A stretch of DNA of 64,000 bases from Pseudonocardia humida (GTDB taxonomy: Bacteria; Actinomycetota; Actinomycetes; Mycobacteriales; Pseudonocardiaceae), in assembly GCF_023898865.1 (NCBI RefSeq), contig NZ_JAGSOV010000003.1:44744-108743 (forward strand), written 5' to 3'. Below, one piece after another: positions 44,062 through 53,045 of this stretch. The notes under the pieces were generated by a model that searched no databases, was not told where the DNA came from, and saw only the letters and a list, made by a program, of their open reading frames with translations. Made by a program: the position numbers and the translations under genes. How positions within the stretch are numbered: position 1 is the first letter of the stretch; the number at the start of each line of letters is the position of its first letter.

Positions 44062-45408
44062 ATGGCGGACAGGGCGAGCGCCCTCCGGCTGGACCGGCGC
44101 GGCTTCCTGCGCACGGTGGGCGTGGCCGGCACTGCGGTGGCGGCCGGAGGTGCGACGGCGGCGTGCAGCTCGGGCCTCCAGGGGTCCGACGGCGGCGACG
44201 GCGACGGTGGCGGCGACACCATCAGGATTGGTTACGTGAGCCCGAGCACGGGCCCCCTCGCCGCTTTCGGCGAGGCCGATGATTTCGTCATCGGATCGAT
44301 ACAGGAACACTTCTCCCAGAACCCGATCCAGGTCGGCGGACAGAGTTACGCGGTCGAGGTCCTCAAGCGCGACAGCCAATCGGACTCGAATCGCGCGGCC
44401 GACGTCGCCGCTGACCTGATCCAGAACAACGGCATCCACCTGATGCTGGTGTCGTCCACTCCGGACACGTCCAACCCCGTGAGCGACCAGTGCGAAGCGC
44501 AGGGGATGCCCTGCATCGCGACCGTCACCCCGTGGCAGCCCTGGTTCTTCGGCCGCGGTGGCCAGGAGGGCAGCAAGTTCCAATGGACGTTCAACTTCTT
44601 CTGGGGCCTGGAGGACGTGGAGGCGGTCTACGCCGACATGTGGGACGAGGTCCCCACCAACAAGAAGGCCGGCGCGCTCTGGCCCAACGACCCCGACGGC
44701 CTGGCCTGGGGTGACCCGACCACCGGCTTCGCACCGGCGCAGGCCCAACGCGGCTACTCCATCGTCGACCCGGGCAACTACCCGAACGGCACCCAGGACT
44801 TCTCCGCGCAGATCACCCAGTTCAAGAACGAGGGCGCCGAGATCCTGCTCGGCGTGCCGATCCCGCCGGACTTCACCACGTTCTGGCGGCAGGCCGCCCA
44901 GCAGGGCTACCAGCCCAAGCTGGCCACGGTGGCCAAGGCGCTGCTGTTCCCGTCCAGCGTGGAGGCCCTCGGTCCGCTCGGGGTCAACCTGGGCACCGAG
45001 GTCTGGTGGTCCCCCAGCCACCCGTTCACCTCCTCGCTGACCGGCCAGACCGCCGCGCAGCTGGCCGAGGCCTACACCGCGGCCACCCAGAAGCAGTGGA
45101 CCCAGCCGATCGGCTTCGCCCACGCGCTGTTCGAGGTGGCCGCCAAGGCGTTCGGCTCGGTGCAGGCCATCGACGACAAGGCCGGGCTGGCCTCGGCGAT
45201 CTCGACGATGAAGCTGGACACCGTGGTCGGCTCGCTGGACTGGACCTCCGGTCCGGTGCCGAACGTGGCCAAGACCCCGGTGGTCGGCGGCCAGTGGCGC
45301 ACCGGCACGGACTTCGCCTTCGACCTGACGATCGTCAGCAACAAGCAGGCGCCGAACATCCCGGTGGCCGGCGAGGTCCAGCCGCTGGGCGCCCCAGTCG
45401 CCCGCTAG
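44062..45408 (+). CDS. Branched-chain-amino-acid-type ABC transporter substrate-binding protein (Tat lipoprotein)
   Basis: A 448-aa type-1 periplasmic binding protein. It has a twin-arginine signal (LDRRGFLRTVG), lipobox TAAC and a Ser/Gly/Asp linker. RIGYVSPSTGPLAAFGEADDF opens the mature domain, with VAADLIQNNGIHLMLVSSTP as the next Leu_BP segment. Relatives bind amino acids, amides, urea or aromatic acids; this ligand is unknown. ATG 44062 follows GAGAGG; ATG 44044 lacks a site. First gene of a seven-gene transporter/GH3-like block. Confidence 0.9.
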   Translation: MADRASALRLDRRGFLRTVGVAGTAVAAGGATAACSSGLQGSDGGDGDGGGDTIRIGYVSPSTGPLAAFGEADDFVIGSIQEHFSQNPIQVGGQSYAVEVLKRDSQSDSNRAADVAADLIQNNGIHLMLVSSTPDTSNPVSDQCEAQGMPCIATVTPWQPWFFGRGGQEGSKFQWTFNFFWGLEDVEAVYADMWDEVPTNKKAGALWPNDPDGLAWGDPTTGFAPAQAQRGYSIVDPGNYPNGTQDFSAQITQFKNEGAEILLGVPIPPDFTTFWRQAAQQGYQPKLATVAKALLFPSSVEALGPLGVNLGTEVWWSPSHPFTSSLTGQTAAQLAEAYTAATQKQWTQPIGFAHALFEVAAKAFGSVQAIDDKAGLASAISTMKLDTVVGSLDWTSGPVPNVAKTPVVGGQWRTGTDFAFDLTIVSNKQAPNIPVAGEVQPLGAPVAR

Positions 45409-45417
45409 CCTCCGGAC

Positions 45418-46209
45418 GTGATCCTCTCGGTCCACGGCCTGTCGCGCTCGTTCGGCGGCCTGACCGTCGTCGACGACGTCTCCCTGCAGGTCGGGGCGGG
45501 CACGGCGCTGGGGGTCGTGGGACCCAACGGGGCGGGCAAGACCACGCTGCTCAACCTGCTCGACGGCGTGCTGGCCGCCGACGCCGGGCGCATCGAGCTG
45601 GACGGCCGGGACGTCACGCGCGCCTCGGCCGCCCAGCGGTGCCGGGCGGGCGTCGGGCGCACCCACCAGACGCCGCGCCCGTTCTCCGGCATGACCGTGT
45701 TCGAGAACGTGCTGGTCGGAGCGGTGCACGGGGCCGGGCTGTCGGCCGGGGCCGCGCACCGCTCCGCGGTGGGGTGCCTGGAGCGCACCGGGCTGCTGCA
45801 CCGGGCCAACGAGCTGGCCGGCGACCTGCGGCTGCTCGACCGCAAGCGCCTCGAGCTGTCGCGGGCGCTGGCCTGCGCCCCCCGGCTGCTGCTGCTCGAC
45901 GAGATCGCCGGCGGGCTCACCGACGCCGAGCTGCCGGAGCTGATCGCCATCGTGCGCGAGGTCCGCGACGGCGGCACGGCGGTGATCTGGATCGAGCACA
46001 TCGTGCACGCGCTGCTGGAGGTGGCCGACCGGATGCTGTGCCTGGCCCAGGGCGCGGTGCTGGCCGAGGGCGAGCCGGCGGCGGTGCTGGACGACCCGGC
46101 CGTCCGCGAGGTCTACCTCGGCTCCAGCGTCGAGGGCCTGGGCGGGGTGACCGCGGTCCCGGCGGCGGGCGAGGGCCTGCCCGCCGCGGAGCCGGGAGAG
46201 CGCCCGTGA
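45418..46209 (+). CDS. livG: ABC transporter ATP-binding protein, LivG family
   Basis: A 263-aa ATPase. Walker A GPNGAGKTT (about 36), Walker B LLLLDEIAGGL, H-loop WIEHIVHAL. LivG-specific GRTHQTPRPFSGMTVFENVLV is present. The signature LSGGQ is replaced by LRLLDRKRLELSRAL; relaxed signatures occur in LivG proteins. GTG 45418 starts 9 nt after the binding-protein stop and the stop overlaps livF (GTGA). Confidence 0.92.
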   Translation: MILSVHGLSRSFGGLTVVDDVSLQVGAGTALGVVGPNGAGKTTLLNLLDGVLAADAGRIELDGRDVTRASAAQRCRAGVGRTHQTPRPFSGMTVFENVLVGAVHGAGLSAGAAHRSAVGCLERTGLLHRANELAGDLRLLDRKRLELSRALACAPRLLLLDEIAGGLTDAELPELIAIVREVRDGGTAVIWIEHIVHALLEVADRMLCLAQGAVLAEGEPAAVLDDPAVREVYLGSSVEGLGGVTAVPAAGEGLPAAEPGERP

Positions 46210-46928
46210 GTGCGCTGCTGCGGGTCCGCGACCTCGACGCCTACTACGGCCACTTCCAGGCGCTGTCGGGCATCGAGCTCGACGTCGACGCCGGGGAGGC
46301 CGTCGCCGTCATCGGGGCCAACGGGGCGGGCAAGAGCACGCTGCTGCGGGCGATCGCCGGGCTGGTGGCCCAACCGGCCGGCGCGCACGTCGAGCTCGAC
46401 GGCGTCGAGTTGCGCGGCGTACCGGCCCACCGCCGGGCCCGGATGGGCGTCAGCCTCGTCCCCGAGGGCCGCAAGCTCTTCCCCAGCCTGACGGTGCGGG
46501 AGAACCTGCTGATCGCGGCGAGCGCCGCGGCGGGGCGCTCCCGCGACGGCGAGCGGCGCTGGTCGCTGGACGCGGTCTACGACCTGTTCCCCAACGTCGG
46601 GCGCCTGCGCGACCGGCCGGGCGGGGCACTCTCGGGCGGTGAGCAGCAGGCGGTGGCCATCGGCCGCGGGCTCATGGCCGAGCCGCGGGTCCTGCTGCTC
46701 GACGAGGTCTCGCTCGGGCTGGCCCCGGTGGTCGTCGAGCAGCTCTACGCCGCGCTGGGCACCATCGCCGCGTCCGGGATGGCGATGCTCGTCGTCGAGC
46801 AGGACGTCGGCGCGGCGCTGCGGCTGGCCGGTCGGGTGCTGTGCCTGCGGGCCGGGCGCACGGCGCTCACCGGCGCGGCCTCGCAGGTCACCGCGGCCGC
46901 GGTCACCGCGGCCTACTTCGGCAAGTGA
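46206..46928 (+). CDS. livF: ABC transporter ATP-binding protein, LivF family
   Basis: A 240-aa ATPase pairing with LivG. Walker A GANGAGKST, signature LSGGEQQAVAIGRGL, Walker B LLLDEVSLGLAP and the LivF tract VPEGRKLFPSLTVRENLL are all present. GTG start in the GTGA overlap with livG. Confidence 0.93.
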   Translation: MSALLRVRDLDAYYGHFQALSGIELDVDAGEAVAVIGANGAGKSTLLRAIAGLVAQPAGAHVELDGVELRGVPAHRRARMGVSLVPEGRKLFPSLTVRENLLIAASAAAGRSRDGERRWSLDAVYDLFPNVGRLRDRPGGALSGGEQQAVAIGRGLMAEPRVLLLDEVSLGLAPVVVEQLYAALGTIAASGMAMLVVEQDVGAALRLAGRVLCLRAGRTALTGAASQVTAAAVTAAYFGK

Positions 46929-46952
46929 GGCACGGGACGTGGGGCTGTGAAC

Positions 46953-46973
46953 GGGACTGGGACCGGGACTGGG
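46953..46973 (+). other. Perfect G-quadruplex motif in the livF-livH gap
   Basis: Four GGG runs each separated by exactly three bases (ACT, ACC, ACT) form a G3N3 quadruplex motif on the coding strand, 14 nt before the livH GTG in a 59-bp gap. Short loops of three favour stability. It could modulate translation of livH in the mRNA. Confidence 0.5.
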
Positions 46974-46987
46974 ATCGGAACTGAACT

Positions 46988-47857
46988 GTGACCTGGGTCA
47001 ACGCCATCGTGCAGGGCCTGCTGCTCGGCGGGGTCTACGCCCTGTTCGCCTGCGGGCTCTCGCTGGTCTTCGGCGTCCTGCGGATCGTCAACCTGGCCCA
47101 CGGCGACCTGACGGTCCTGGCCGCCTTCCTCGCCGTCGTGGCCACCGGGACGCTCGGGGTGAACCCACTGGTCTCGCTGGTCGTGGTGGTGCCGGTGATG
47201 GCGCTGCTGGGCTTCGTGCTGCAGCGGGCGCTGCTGCACCGCAGCCTGCAGGGCGGTGAGCTGGCCCCGCTGCTGGTCACCTTCGGCCTGTCGATCGTGC
47301 TGCAGAACGCGCTGCTGCAGACCTTCTCCGCGGACACCCGCTCGCTGCCGGCCGGGGAGTTCGGCACCGCGAGCCTGCAGCTGGGCGACGGCCTGGCCGT
47401 GGGCTGGCTGGCGCTGAGCACGCTGGTGGTCGCGGTGGCGGTGCTGGCCGGCCTGCAGGTCGTGCTGGCCCGCACCCCGATCGGCCGGGCGATGCGGGCC
47501 ACCAGCGACGACCCGGAGACCGCCGCGCTGATGGGCCTGGACGACCGCAGGGTCTACGCGATCGCCACGGCGATCGCGCTGGCCACCGTCGCGCTCGCCG
47601 GGGTCTTCTACGGGATGCGCGGCACCTTCACCCCCACCCTCGGCCCGCAGCTGCTGATCTTCGCCTTCGAGGCGGTGATCATCGGCGGGCTGGGCTCGCT
47701 GTGGGGCACCCTGCTGGGCGGGCTGGTGCTCGGCGTCGCCCAGGCCGTCGGGGCCCAGATCCAGCCGAGCTACGGGGTGCTGGCCGGGCACCTGGTGTTC
47801 CTGGTCGTGCTGGCCGCCCGGCCCAGCGGCCTGCTGCGGCGCAAGGAGCTGCGATGA
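46988..47857 (+). CDS. livH: ABC transporter permease, LivH family
   Basis: A 289-aa permease with about 8 helices: GVYALFACGLSLVFGVLRIVNLAHGDL at the start and the EAVIIGGLGSLWGTLLGGLVLG coupling segment near 225-246 are LivH hallmarks. The GTG start has no strong ribosome-binding site (CGGAA about 7 nt upstream). Its stop overlaps livM (ATGA). Confidence 0.93.
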   Translation: MTWVNAIVQGLLLGGVYALFACGLSLVFGVLRIVNLAHGDLTVLAAFLAVVATGTLGVNPLVSLVVVVPVMALLGFVLQRALLHRSLQGGELAPLLVTFGLSIVLQNALLQTFSADTRSLPAGEFGTASLQLGDGLAVGWLALSTLVVAVAVLAGLQVVLARTPIGRAMRATSDDPETAALMGLDDRRVYAIATAIALATVALAGVFYGMRGTFTPTLGPQLLIFAFEAVIIGGLGSLWGTLLGGLVLGVAQAVGAQIQPSYGVLAGHLVFLVVLAARPSGLLRRKELR

Positions 47858-48873
47858 CCGACGTGCCGACGACCCCGGCGCCGACGACCGCGCCGCGGGT
47901 CAGCCGGACCACGGCGGCGTCGCGGGTGGCGGCGGTGGTCGCGCTGCCCGTGGTGCTCCTGCTGGCCGCGCTGCCCTACCTGGCCGCGCCGAACGTCACC
48001 CGGCTGCTGGTCGACCTGTTCACGCTGGTCCTGCTGGCCACGATGTGGAACCTGCTGGCCGGCTACGGGGGCATGATCTCGGTCGGGCAGCAGGGCTTCA
48101 TCGGCCTGGGCGCCTACGCGGTGCTCGTCGCCGACCTGTTCGGCGTCAACCCCTACCTGGGCCTGGTGCTGGCGATGGTCGCCGCGGCCGTGCTGGCGCT
48201 GCCGACGGCGCTGCTGGTCTTCCGGCTGCACGGCGGCTACTTCGCGATCGGCACCTGGGTGGTCGCCGAGGTCTACCGGTTGGTGACCGTGGAGTTCCGG
48301 GCCGTCGGCGCCGGATCGGGCGCCTCGGTGACCGGGTTGTCGGCCGTCCCCCCGGTGCTGCGCGGCGCGATCACCTACTGGTGCGCCCTGGCCGCGGTGG
48401 TCGTCGCGATCGGCGGGGTCTACCTGCTGATGCGCTCGCGGCTGGGCCTCGCGCTCACCGCGATCCGCGACGAGCCGACCGCGGCGGCCACGCTGGGCGT
48501 GCGCGTGCGGTCGGCCAAGCGGATCGTCTTCGTGGTCGCCGCGGCCGGCTGCGGGCTGGCCGGCGCGCTGATCGCGGTCGACTCGCTGCGCGTGCAGCCC
48601 GACTCGGTCTACAGCGTGCAGTGGTCGGCCTTCATGATCTTCATGGTGGTGATCGGCGGGCTGGGCACCATCGAGGGCCCGGTGCTGGGCGCCGTGGTGT
48701 TCTTCGCGATCCAGCAGCTGCTCGCGCCGTACGGGGCCTGGTACCTGGTGGTGCTCGGCGCGGTCGCGATCGCCGCGGCGCTGCTGGCCCGGCGCGGGCT
48801 GTGGGGGCTGGTCACGCTGCACCGCGACGTGCGGCTGCTGCCCACCGGCCACCGCCTGCGGCAGGACCGGTGA
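47854..48873 (+). CDS. livM: ABC transporter permease, LivM family
   Basis: A 339-aa permease. NLLAGYGGMISVGQQGFIGLGAY, TAIRDEPTAAATLGV and MIFMVVIGGLGTIEGPVLGAVVF are LivM motifs. AAGGAG precedes the ATG. The stop overlaps the GTG of the GH3-like gene, linking transporter and GH3-like protein in one transcript. Confidence 0.93.
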   Translation: MTDVPTTPAPTTAPRVSRTTAASRVAAVVALPVVLLLAALPYLAAPNVTRLLVDLFTLVLLATMWNLLAGYGGMISVGQQGFIGLGAYAVLVADLFGVNPYLGLVLAMVAAAVLALPTALLVFRLHGGYFAIGTWVVAEVYRLVTVEFRAVGAGSGASVTGLSAVPPVLRGAITYWCALAAVVVAIGGVYLLMRSRLGLALTAIRDEPTAAATLGVRVRSAKRIVFVVAAAGCGLAGALIAVDSLRVQPDSVYSVQWSAFMIFMVVIGGLGTIEGPVLGAVVFFAIQQLLAPYGAWYLVVLGAVAIAAALLARRGLWGLVTLHRDVRLLPTGHRLRQDR

Positions 48874-50897
48874 GCCCAGCGCCGTCCCCCCGGCGCGGCC
48901 CGGTCGTCGCGGTGCCCGGGCCGGACGAGCGGCCCGAGCCGTTCATCACCGCGCTGCTCGAGCACATGACGCTGGGCGAGAAGATCGGCCAGCTGGTCGG
49001 CACCCTGCTCCCGGCGGCCGACACCGAGCTGGCCCCCGGCCTGCTGGACATGCCCCCCGGTGTGCTCGCCGTGCCCGCGATGACCGCGGCCGAGTCCAAC
49101 CGGGCCGTGCGCAGGCTGCAGCTGGAGCTGACCACCCGCACCCGCATGCGCATCCCGGCGCTGCCGGTCGCGCTGGCCGAGCCGCGCGGGGCGACCCGCT
49201 TCCCCCCGCCGATGGCCCGGGCCGCGGGCTGGGACCGGGAGCTGGTCGGCGCCATCGCCGCGGCCGCCGCGGCGCAGTTGCGGGCGGGCGGCGTCGTCGG
49301 GCAGCTCGCGCCCGCGGTGGCGCTGGCCGTCGGACCCGACACCGCGCGGATGAGCGGCTGCTTCGGCGGCTCGGCGGTGCTGGCCGCCGAGCTGGTCGCG
49401 GCGCACGTGCGGGGGGCGCAGGGCCCCGACCCCGACCTGATCGACGCCGAGCACGTGGCCGCGGCGGCCACCGGGTTCGGCGGCGTCGGCCGGTCGCCGG
49501 ACACCGCGGTGATGACCGACCTCGACCGGCGCACCCTGCGCGCCGAGGTGCTCGTGCCGGCCGAGGCCGCCGTCCGGGCCGGTGTGGCCATGGTCGTGCC
49601 CACCCACGGCGGCAACGACGGGCTGCCCGCGCACGTCGACGACGCGCTGCTGCGCACCCTGCTGCGCGACGAGTGGGAGTTCGCCGGCCCGGTACTGGCC
49701 GCGCCCGGCGCGGTGGCCGCGCTGGTGCACCGCCACCGCGTCGCCGAGGACCTGGACGCGGCCAGGGCGATGGTCTGGGAGTCCGGGGTGGACGCCTCGC
49801 TCATCGCCACCCACCCCGACGTGCGCGGGGAGCGGATCACCGGGATGGTCCGGCGCGGCTCGCTGCCGGAGTGGCTCGTCGACGAGGCGGTGGCCGCGCT
49901 GCTGCGGCTCAAGTGGCGGCTCGGGCTGTGGGCGCGCCCGCTGCCCCCCGACCCGGACGAGCGGCCGGCGCGGGTCGCCGCTGCCGCGGAGCTGGCCGAC
50001 CGGGCCGCCGTCGAGTCGATGGTGCTGCTCGCCGACCCCACCGGCGTGCTGCCGCTGCGCGGGTCGGGCGGGGTGCGGCTGTGGGCCCCTCCCGACCTGC
50101 CCGGCGCCGCCCTGCTGGCCCGCAGGCTGGCCGCGGCGCTGCCCGGGGCGGCCGTGGCGCTCGACATCGCCGACGACCCGCCCGAGGGGGCGGAGACGCT
50201 GGTCGCCCTCCTGCCGGAGCACCGCCCGACCGCCCGCCTGCGCGCGGTCGCCGAGGCCGCGACCGGACGGCCGGTCGTGGCCGTGTTGACCGGCGGCTCG
50301 ACCGGGGGCGTCGCCGAACTGCTGGAGCGCCCCACCGCGCTGCTGCTGTGCTGGGAGGGCGTGGCCGAGTGGGCCGGCACGCTCGCGGCCGTGTTGAGCG
50401 GAGCCGCCGAGCCCGGCGGCCGGATGCCGGTGGGACCGGGCGCGGGCGGGCACCTGCCCCTGGGCCACGGCTCGGGCTACACCGGCTTCGCGTACTCCGA
50501 CCTCGAGCTGCCGGCGCGGCTGCCCGCGGGCGGGGCGCCCCTGCGCGTCGGCTGCCTGCTCACCAACACCGGCCGCCGCGACGGCAAGGAGGTCGTGCAG
50601 GTCTACCTGCGCCACCGGATCGCCTCGGTGACCACGCCCGAGCGCGGCCTCGGCGGGTTCACCGCCGTGCGGGTGCCCGCGGGCGCCGCGGTGCGGGTCG
50701 AGGTCAGCGTGCCGGTCGAGCGCTTCGCCGTCTGGGGCCGGGGCATGCGCCGCGCGGTGGAGCCGGGCGAGTTCGAGGTGCTGGTGGGCCGTTCGGCCAC
50801 CGACATCCGGCTGTCGGGCCGGACGACGGCCGTGCTGCCCGAGCCCCCGACCGCCGGACACTCCCGCTCGGAGCAGTCGGTCACGCCGTTCGGGTGA
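48870..50897 (+). CDS. GH3-like protein lacking catalytic residues, coupled to livM
   Basis: A 675-aa protein with the whole GH3 architecture: TIM-barrel-like domain (about 15-345), alpha/beta sandwich (about 370-530) and C-terminal FnIII-like domain (NTGRRDGKEVVQVYL ... RFAVWGRGMRRAVEPGEFEVLVG). Where GH3 enzymes have the nucleophile in GFDGVVVSDW, this has EFAGPVLAAPGAV. The substrate-binding KHF is replaced by AATGF, and the AEEALHG segment by AEPRGAT. It is therefore probably a non-catalytic sugar- or glycoside-binding protein. No signal peptide. GTG start overlaps livM stop (GTGA). Confidence 0.85.
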   Translation: MSPAPSPRRGPVVAVPGPDERPEPFITALLEHMTLGEKIGQLVGTLLPAADTELAPGLLDMPPGVLAVPAMTAAESNRAVRRLQLELTTRTRMRIPALPVALAEPRGATRFPPPMARAAGWDRELVGAIAAAAAAQLRAGGVVGQLAPAVALAVGPDTARMSGCFGGSAVLAAELVAAHVRGAQGPDPDLIDAEHVAAAATGFGGVGRSPDTAVMTDLDRRTLRAEVLVPAEAAVRAGVAMVVPTHGGNDGLPAHVDDALLRTLLRDEWEFAGPVLAAPGAVAALVHRHRVAEDLDAARAMVWESGVDASLIATHPDVRGERITGMVRRGSLPEWLVDEAVAALLRLKWRLGLWARPLPPDPDERPARVAAAAELADRAAVESMVLLADPTGVLPLRGSGGVRLWAPPDLPGAALLARRLAAALPGAAVALDIADDPPEGAETLVALLPEHRPTARLRAVAEAATGRPVVAVLTGGSTGGVAELLERPTALLLCWEGVAEWAGTLAAVLSGAAEPGGRMPVGPGAGGHLPLGHGSGYTGFAYSDLELPARLPAGGAPLRVGCLLTNTGRRDGKEVVQVYLRHRIASVTTPERGLGGFTAVRVPAGAAVRVEVSVPVERFAVWGRGMRRAVEPGEFEVLVGRSATDIRLSGRTTAVLPEPPTAGHSRSEQSVTPFG

Positions 50898-51002
50898 GGC
50901 CCGCGGGCCCGGATCTTCCCAGCCTGTTAGCGTCGATCGGCGTCGTCTGACGTTGACGGCGCGGTCGGCGGTGTCGGCCGGTGTGTCGGGGAGGGACGGA
51001 CG

Positions 51003-53045
51003 TTGGGCGGGCCCGCGGCGGTGTACCGGGACCCCGGCGCACCACCCGCCCACCGCACCCGCGACCTCCTGGCCCGGATGTCGCTGGCCCAGAAGGCCGC
51101 CCAGGTCGTCACGGCCGAGCTGGGCCCGACCGCGGACGCCCCGCGCGGCGCGCTGCTGGCGCTCGAGGACGGCGCCGCGCCCGCCGAGAACGTCGCCGCG
51201 GGGCTGCTGCGCGTCACCGGCACCGACCCGGACGCGGTGGCCCGCGCCGTGCGCGACGCCCAGCGCCACGCGCTGACCGGCACCGCGCCGGGCATCCCGG
51301 CGCTACCGGTGATGGCCGCCCCACTGCCCGGACAGGAGCCGTTCCCGCCGCCGCTCGGACTGGCCGCCGGCTGGGACACCGCGCTGGTGCGCCGGGTCGC
51401 CGGGGCCGTCGCGCGACGGGCCAGGGCGCTCGGCGTCCGGCTCGTGCTCGGGCCGGTCGTGAGCGTCCCGGCCGGGACCGAGCCCGGCCCGGACCGCTTC
51501 GGCGGCGACCCGCTGCTGGCCGCCGAGCTGACCGCGGCCCACGTGCAGGGCCTGCAGGAGGGCGGGGAGGTCGGCGGGGCCGTGCTCGGGCTGGGCACCG
51601 ACGCGGATGCGACCGTCGGGGAGCGGATGCTGCGCAGCAGGCTGCTCCCGCCCGCCCGGGCCGCCGTGCTGGCCGGGGTCGCCGCCGTGGTGCCGGCGGC
51701 CACCGCCAACGGGCGGGTGCCGGCGCACGCCGACCCGTGGCTGCTGCGCACCGTGCTGCGCGGCGAGTGGGGCTTCACCGGCGCCGTGCTCGGCGACCGG
51801 GCCGGTGTCGCCGGGCTGCACGAGCCCTACCGCGTCGCCGCGTCGCCTACGGCGGCGCTGGCGCTGGCCGTGGAGTCCGGGGTGGACGCCGTCTGCCCCA
51901 CCGCCGTCGAAACCGGCGCCACCGGTACCGACGGCCCGCGCCAGGCCGCGGAGCGGCTCCTGGAGCTGGTGCGCCGCGGCGGGCTGCCGGAGTGGCAGCT
52001 CGACGACGCCGTGGCCGCCGTTCTGGGCCTGAAGTTCCGGCTGGGCCTGTTCGAGGACCCCTTCCCGCGGGCCGCCACCGCGCCGACCGACGCCACCGGG
52101 CGGACCGTGGCGGCCGCGGGCGCCCCGGCCGTGCCGCCGCCCGACGAGAAGCTGCTCGACGCCACCGTCACCGGCGGCGCGGTGCTGCTGTCGGACCCGC
52201 GCCGGCTGCTGCCGCTGCGCCACGGCCGGTGCGCGGTCGTCGCGCTGCCCGGACCCGGCCCCGCGGACGCGCTGGCCGCGGCCCTGCGCCGCCACCTCGC
52301 GCCCCGCCGCACGACCGTCCCGGTGACCGAGCTCGTCCCGGCGCGCCGGGGCGAGCCGGTGATCGTGGTCAGCGCTGGCCCGCCCGCGCAGGCCACCGCC
52401 GAGATCACCCGGCTCGCCGCGGCCGGGCTGGGCTGCGTGCTGCTGCTCACCGGCCCGCGCCTGGACGGGCTGGAGCCGGTGCTGGCCACGCTCTCGGGCG
52501 TGCTGTGGTGCTGCGGAGCGGGCCCGGCCACCGCGGAGCGGGTCGCCGACATGCTGACCGGTGCCCGCACCCCCTCTGGCCGGCTGCCGGTGTCGCTGGG
52601 CGCGGGCCGCGGGGTGGGCACGCCGCTGGGGCACGGCCGCTCCTACGCCGCCTTCGAGTACTCCGGCCTGCTGGTCGGGCCGGAGCGGGTGCGGGCCGGG
52701 GAGACGGTGCAGGTGTCCTGCCGGGTGCAGAACGCCGGAGCGCTGCCCGGCCGCGAGGTGGTCCAGGTCTACGTGCGCGACCGGGTCGCCTCGGTGGTCC
52801 GGCCCGACCAGTCCCTGGCCGCGTTCAGCTCGATCGGCCTCGCCCCCGGCGAGGGGCGCGACGTGCGGCTGCTGCTGCCCGCGGACCGGTTCGCGATCTG
52901 GGACCGCGGGATGCGCCGGATCGTCGAGCCGGGGGTGTTCGACGTGCTGGTCGGGAGGTCGGCGCGCGACGTCCTGCTCGCCGCCGAGCTGGTCGTGCTG
53001 CCCGACGACCGCCCGCCCCCCGCGCGGGGGGCGCGCCTCAGCTGA
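51003..53045 (+). CDS. Second GH3-like protein, nucleophile Asp kept, Lys-His lost
   Basis: A 680-aa paralogue of the preceding gene with the same three domains; the FnIII-like end reads NAGALPGREVVQVYVRDR ... FAIWDRGMRRIVEPGVFDVLVG. The nucleophile region is WGFTGAVLGDRAGV, keeping the Asp (SD to GD). The KHF motif is absent (VLGLGTDADATVGER). Activity is thus uncertain. The TTG start at 51003 is backed by GGAGGG about 8 nt upstream; GTG 51021 is an alternative. It follows a 105-bp gap with a possible -10 (TTAGCGT). The end overlaps the convergent LuxR gene by 8 bp. Confidence 0.82.
   Translation: MGGPAAVYRDPGAPPAHRTRDLLARMSLAQKAAQVVTAELGPTADAPRGALLALEDGAAPAENVAAGLLRVTGTDPDAVARAVRDAQRHALTGTAPGIPALPVMAAPLPGQEPFPPPLGLAAGWDTALVRRVAGAVARRARALGVRLVLGPVVSVPAGTEPGPDRFGGDPLLAAELTAAHVQGLQEGGEVGGAVLGLGTDADATVGERMLRSRLLPPARAAVLAGVAAVVPAATANGRVPAHADPWLLRTVLRGEWGFTGAVLGDRAGVAGLHEPYRVAASPTAALALAVESGVDAVCPTAVETGATGTDGPRQAAERLLELVRRGGLPEWQLDDAVAAVLGLKFRLGLFEDPFPRAATAPTDATGRTVAAAGAPAVPPPDEKLLDATVTGGAVLLSDPRRLLPLRHGRCAVVALPGPGPADALAAALRRHLAPRRTTVPVTELVPARRGEPVIVVSAGPPAQATAEITRLAAAGLGCVLLLTGPRLDGLEPVLATLSGVLWCCGAGPATAERVADMLTGARTPSGRLPVSLGAGRGVGTPLGHGRSYAAFEYSGLLVGPERVRAGETVQVSCRVQNAGALPGREVVQVYVRDRVASVVRPDQSLAAFSSIGLAPGEGRDVRLLLPADRFAIWDRGMRRIVEPGVFDVLVGRSARDVLLAAELVVLPDDRPPPARGARLS

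Noticed and set aside
48870..50897. Functional beta-glucosidase or beta-xylosidase
   Set aside because: Overall GH3 similarity is clear, but nucleophile Asp and substrate-binding Lys-His positions are replaced.
48609..51269. 886-codon minus-strand frame opposite the GH3-like gene
   Set aside because: No recognisable domain, rich in Gly/Arg/His; antisense shadow.
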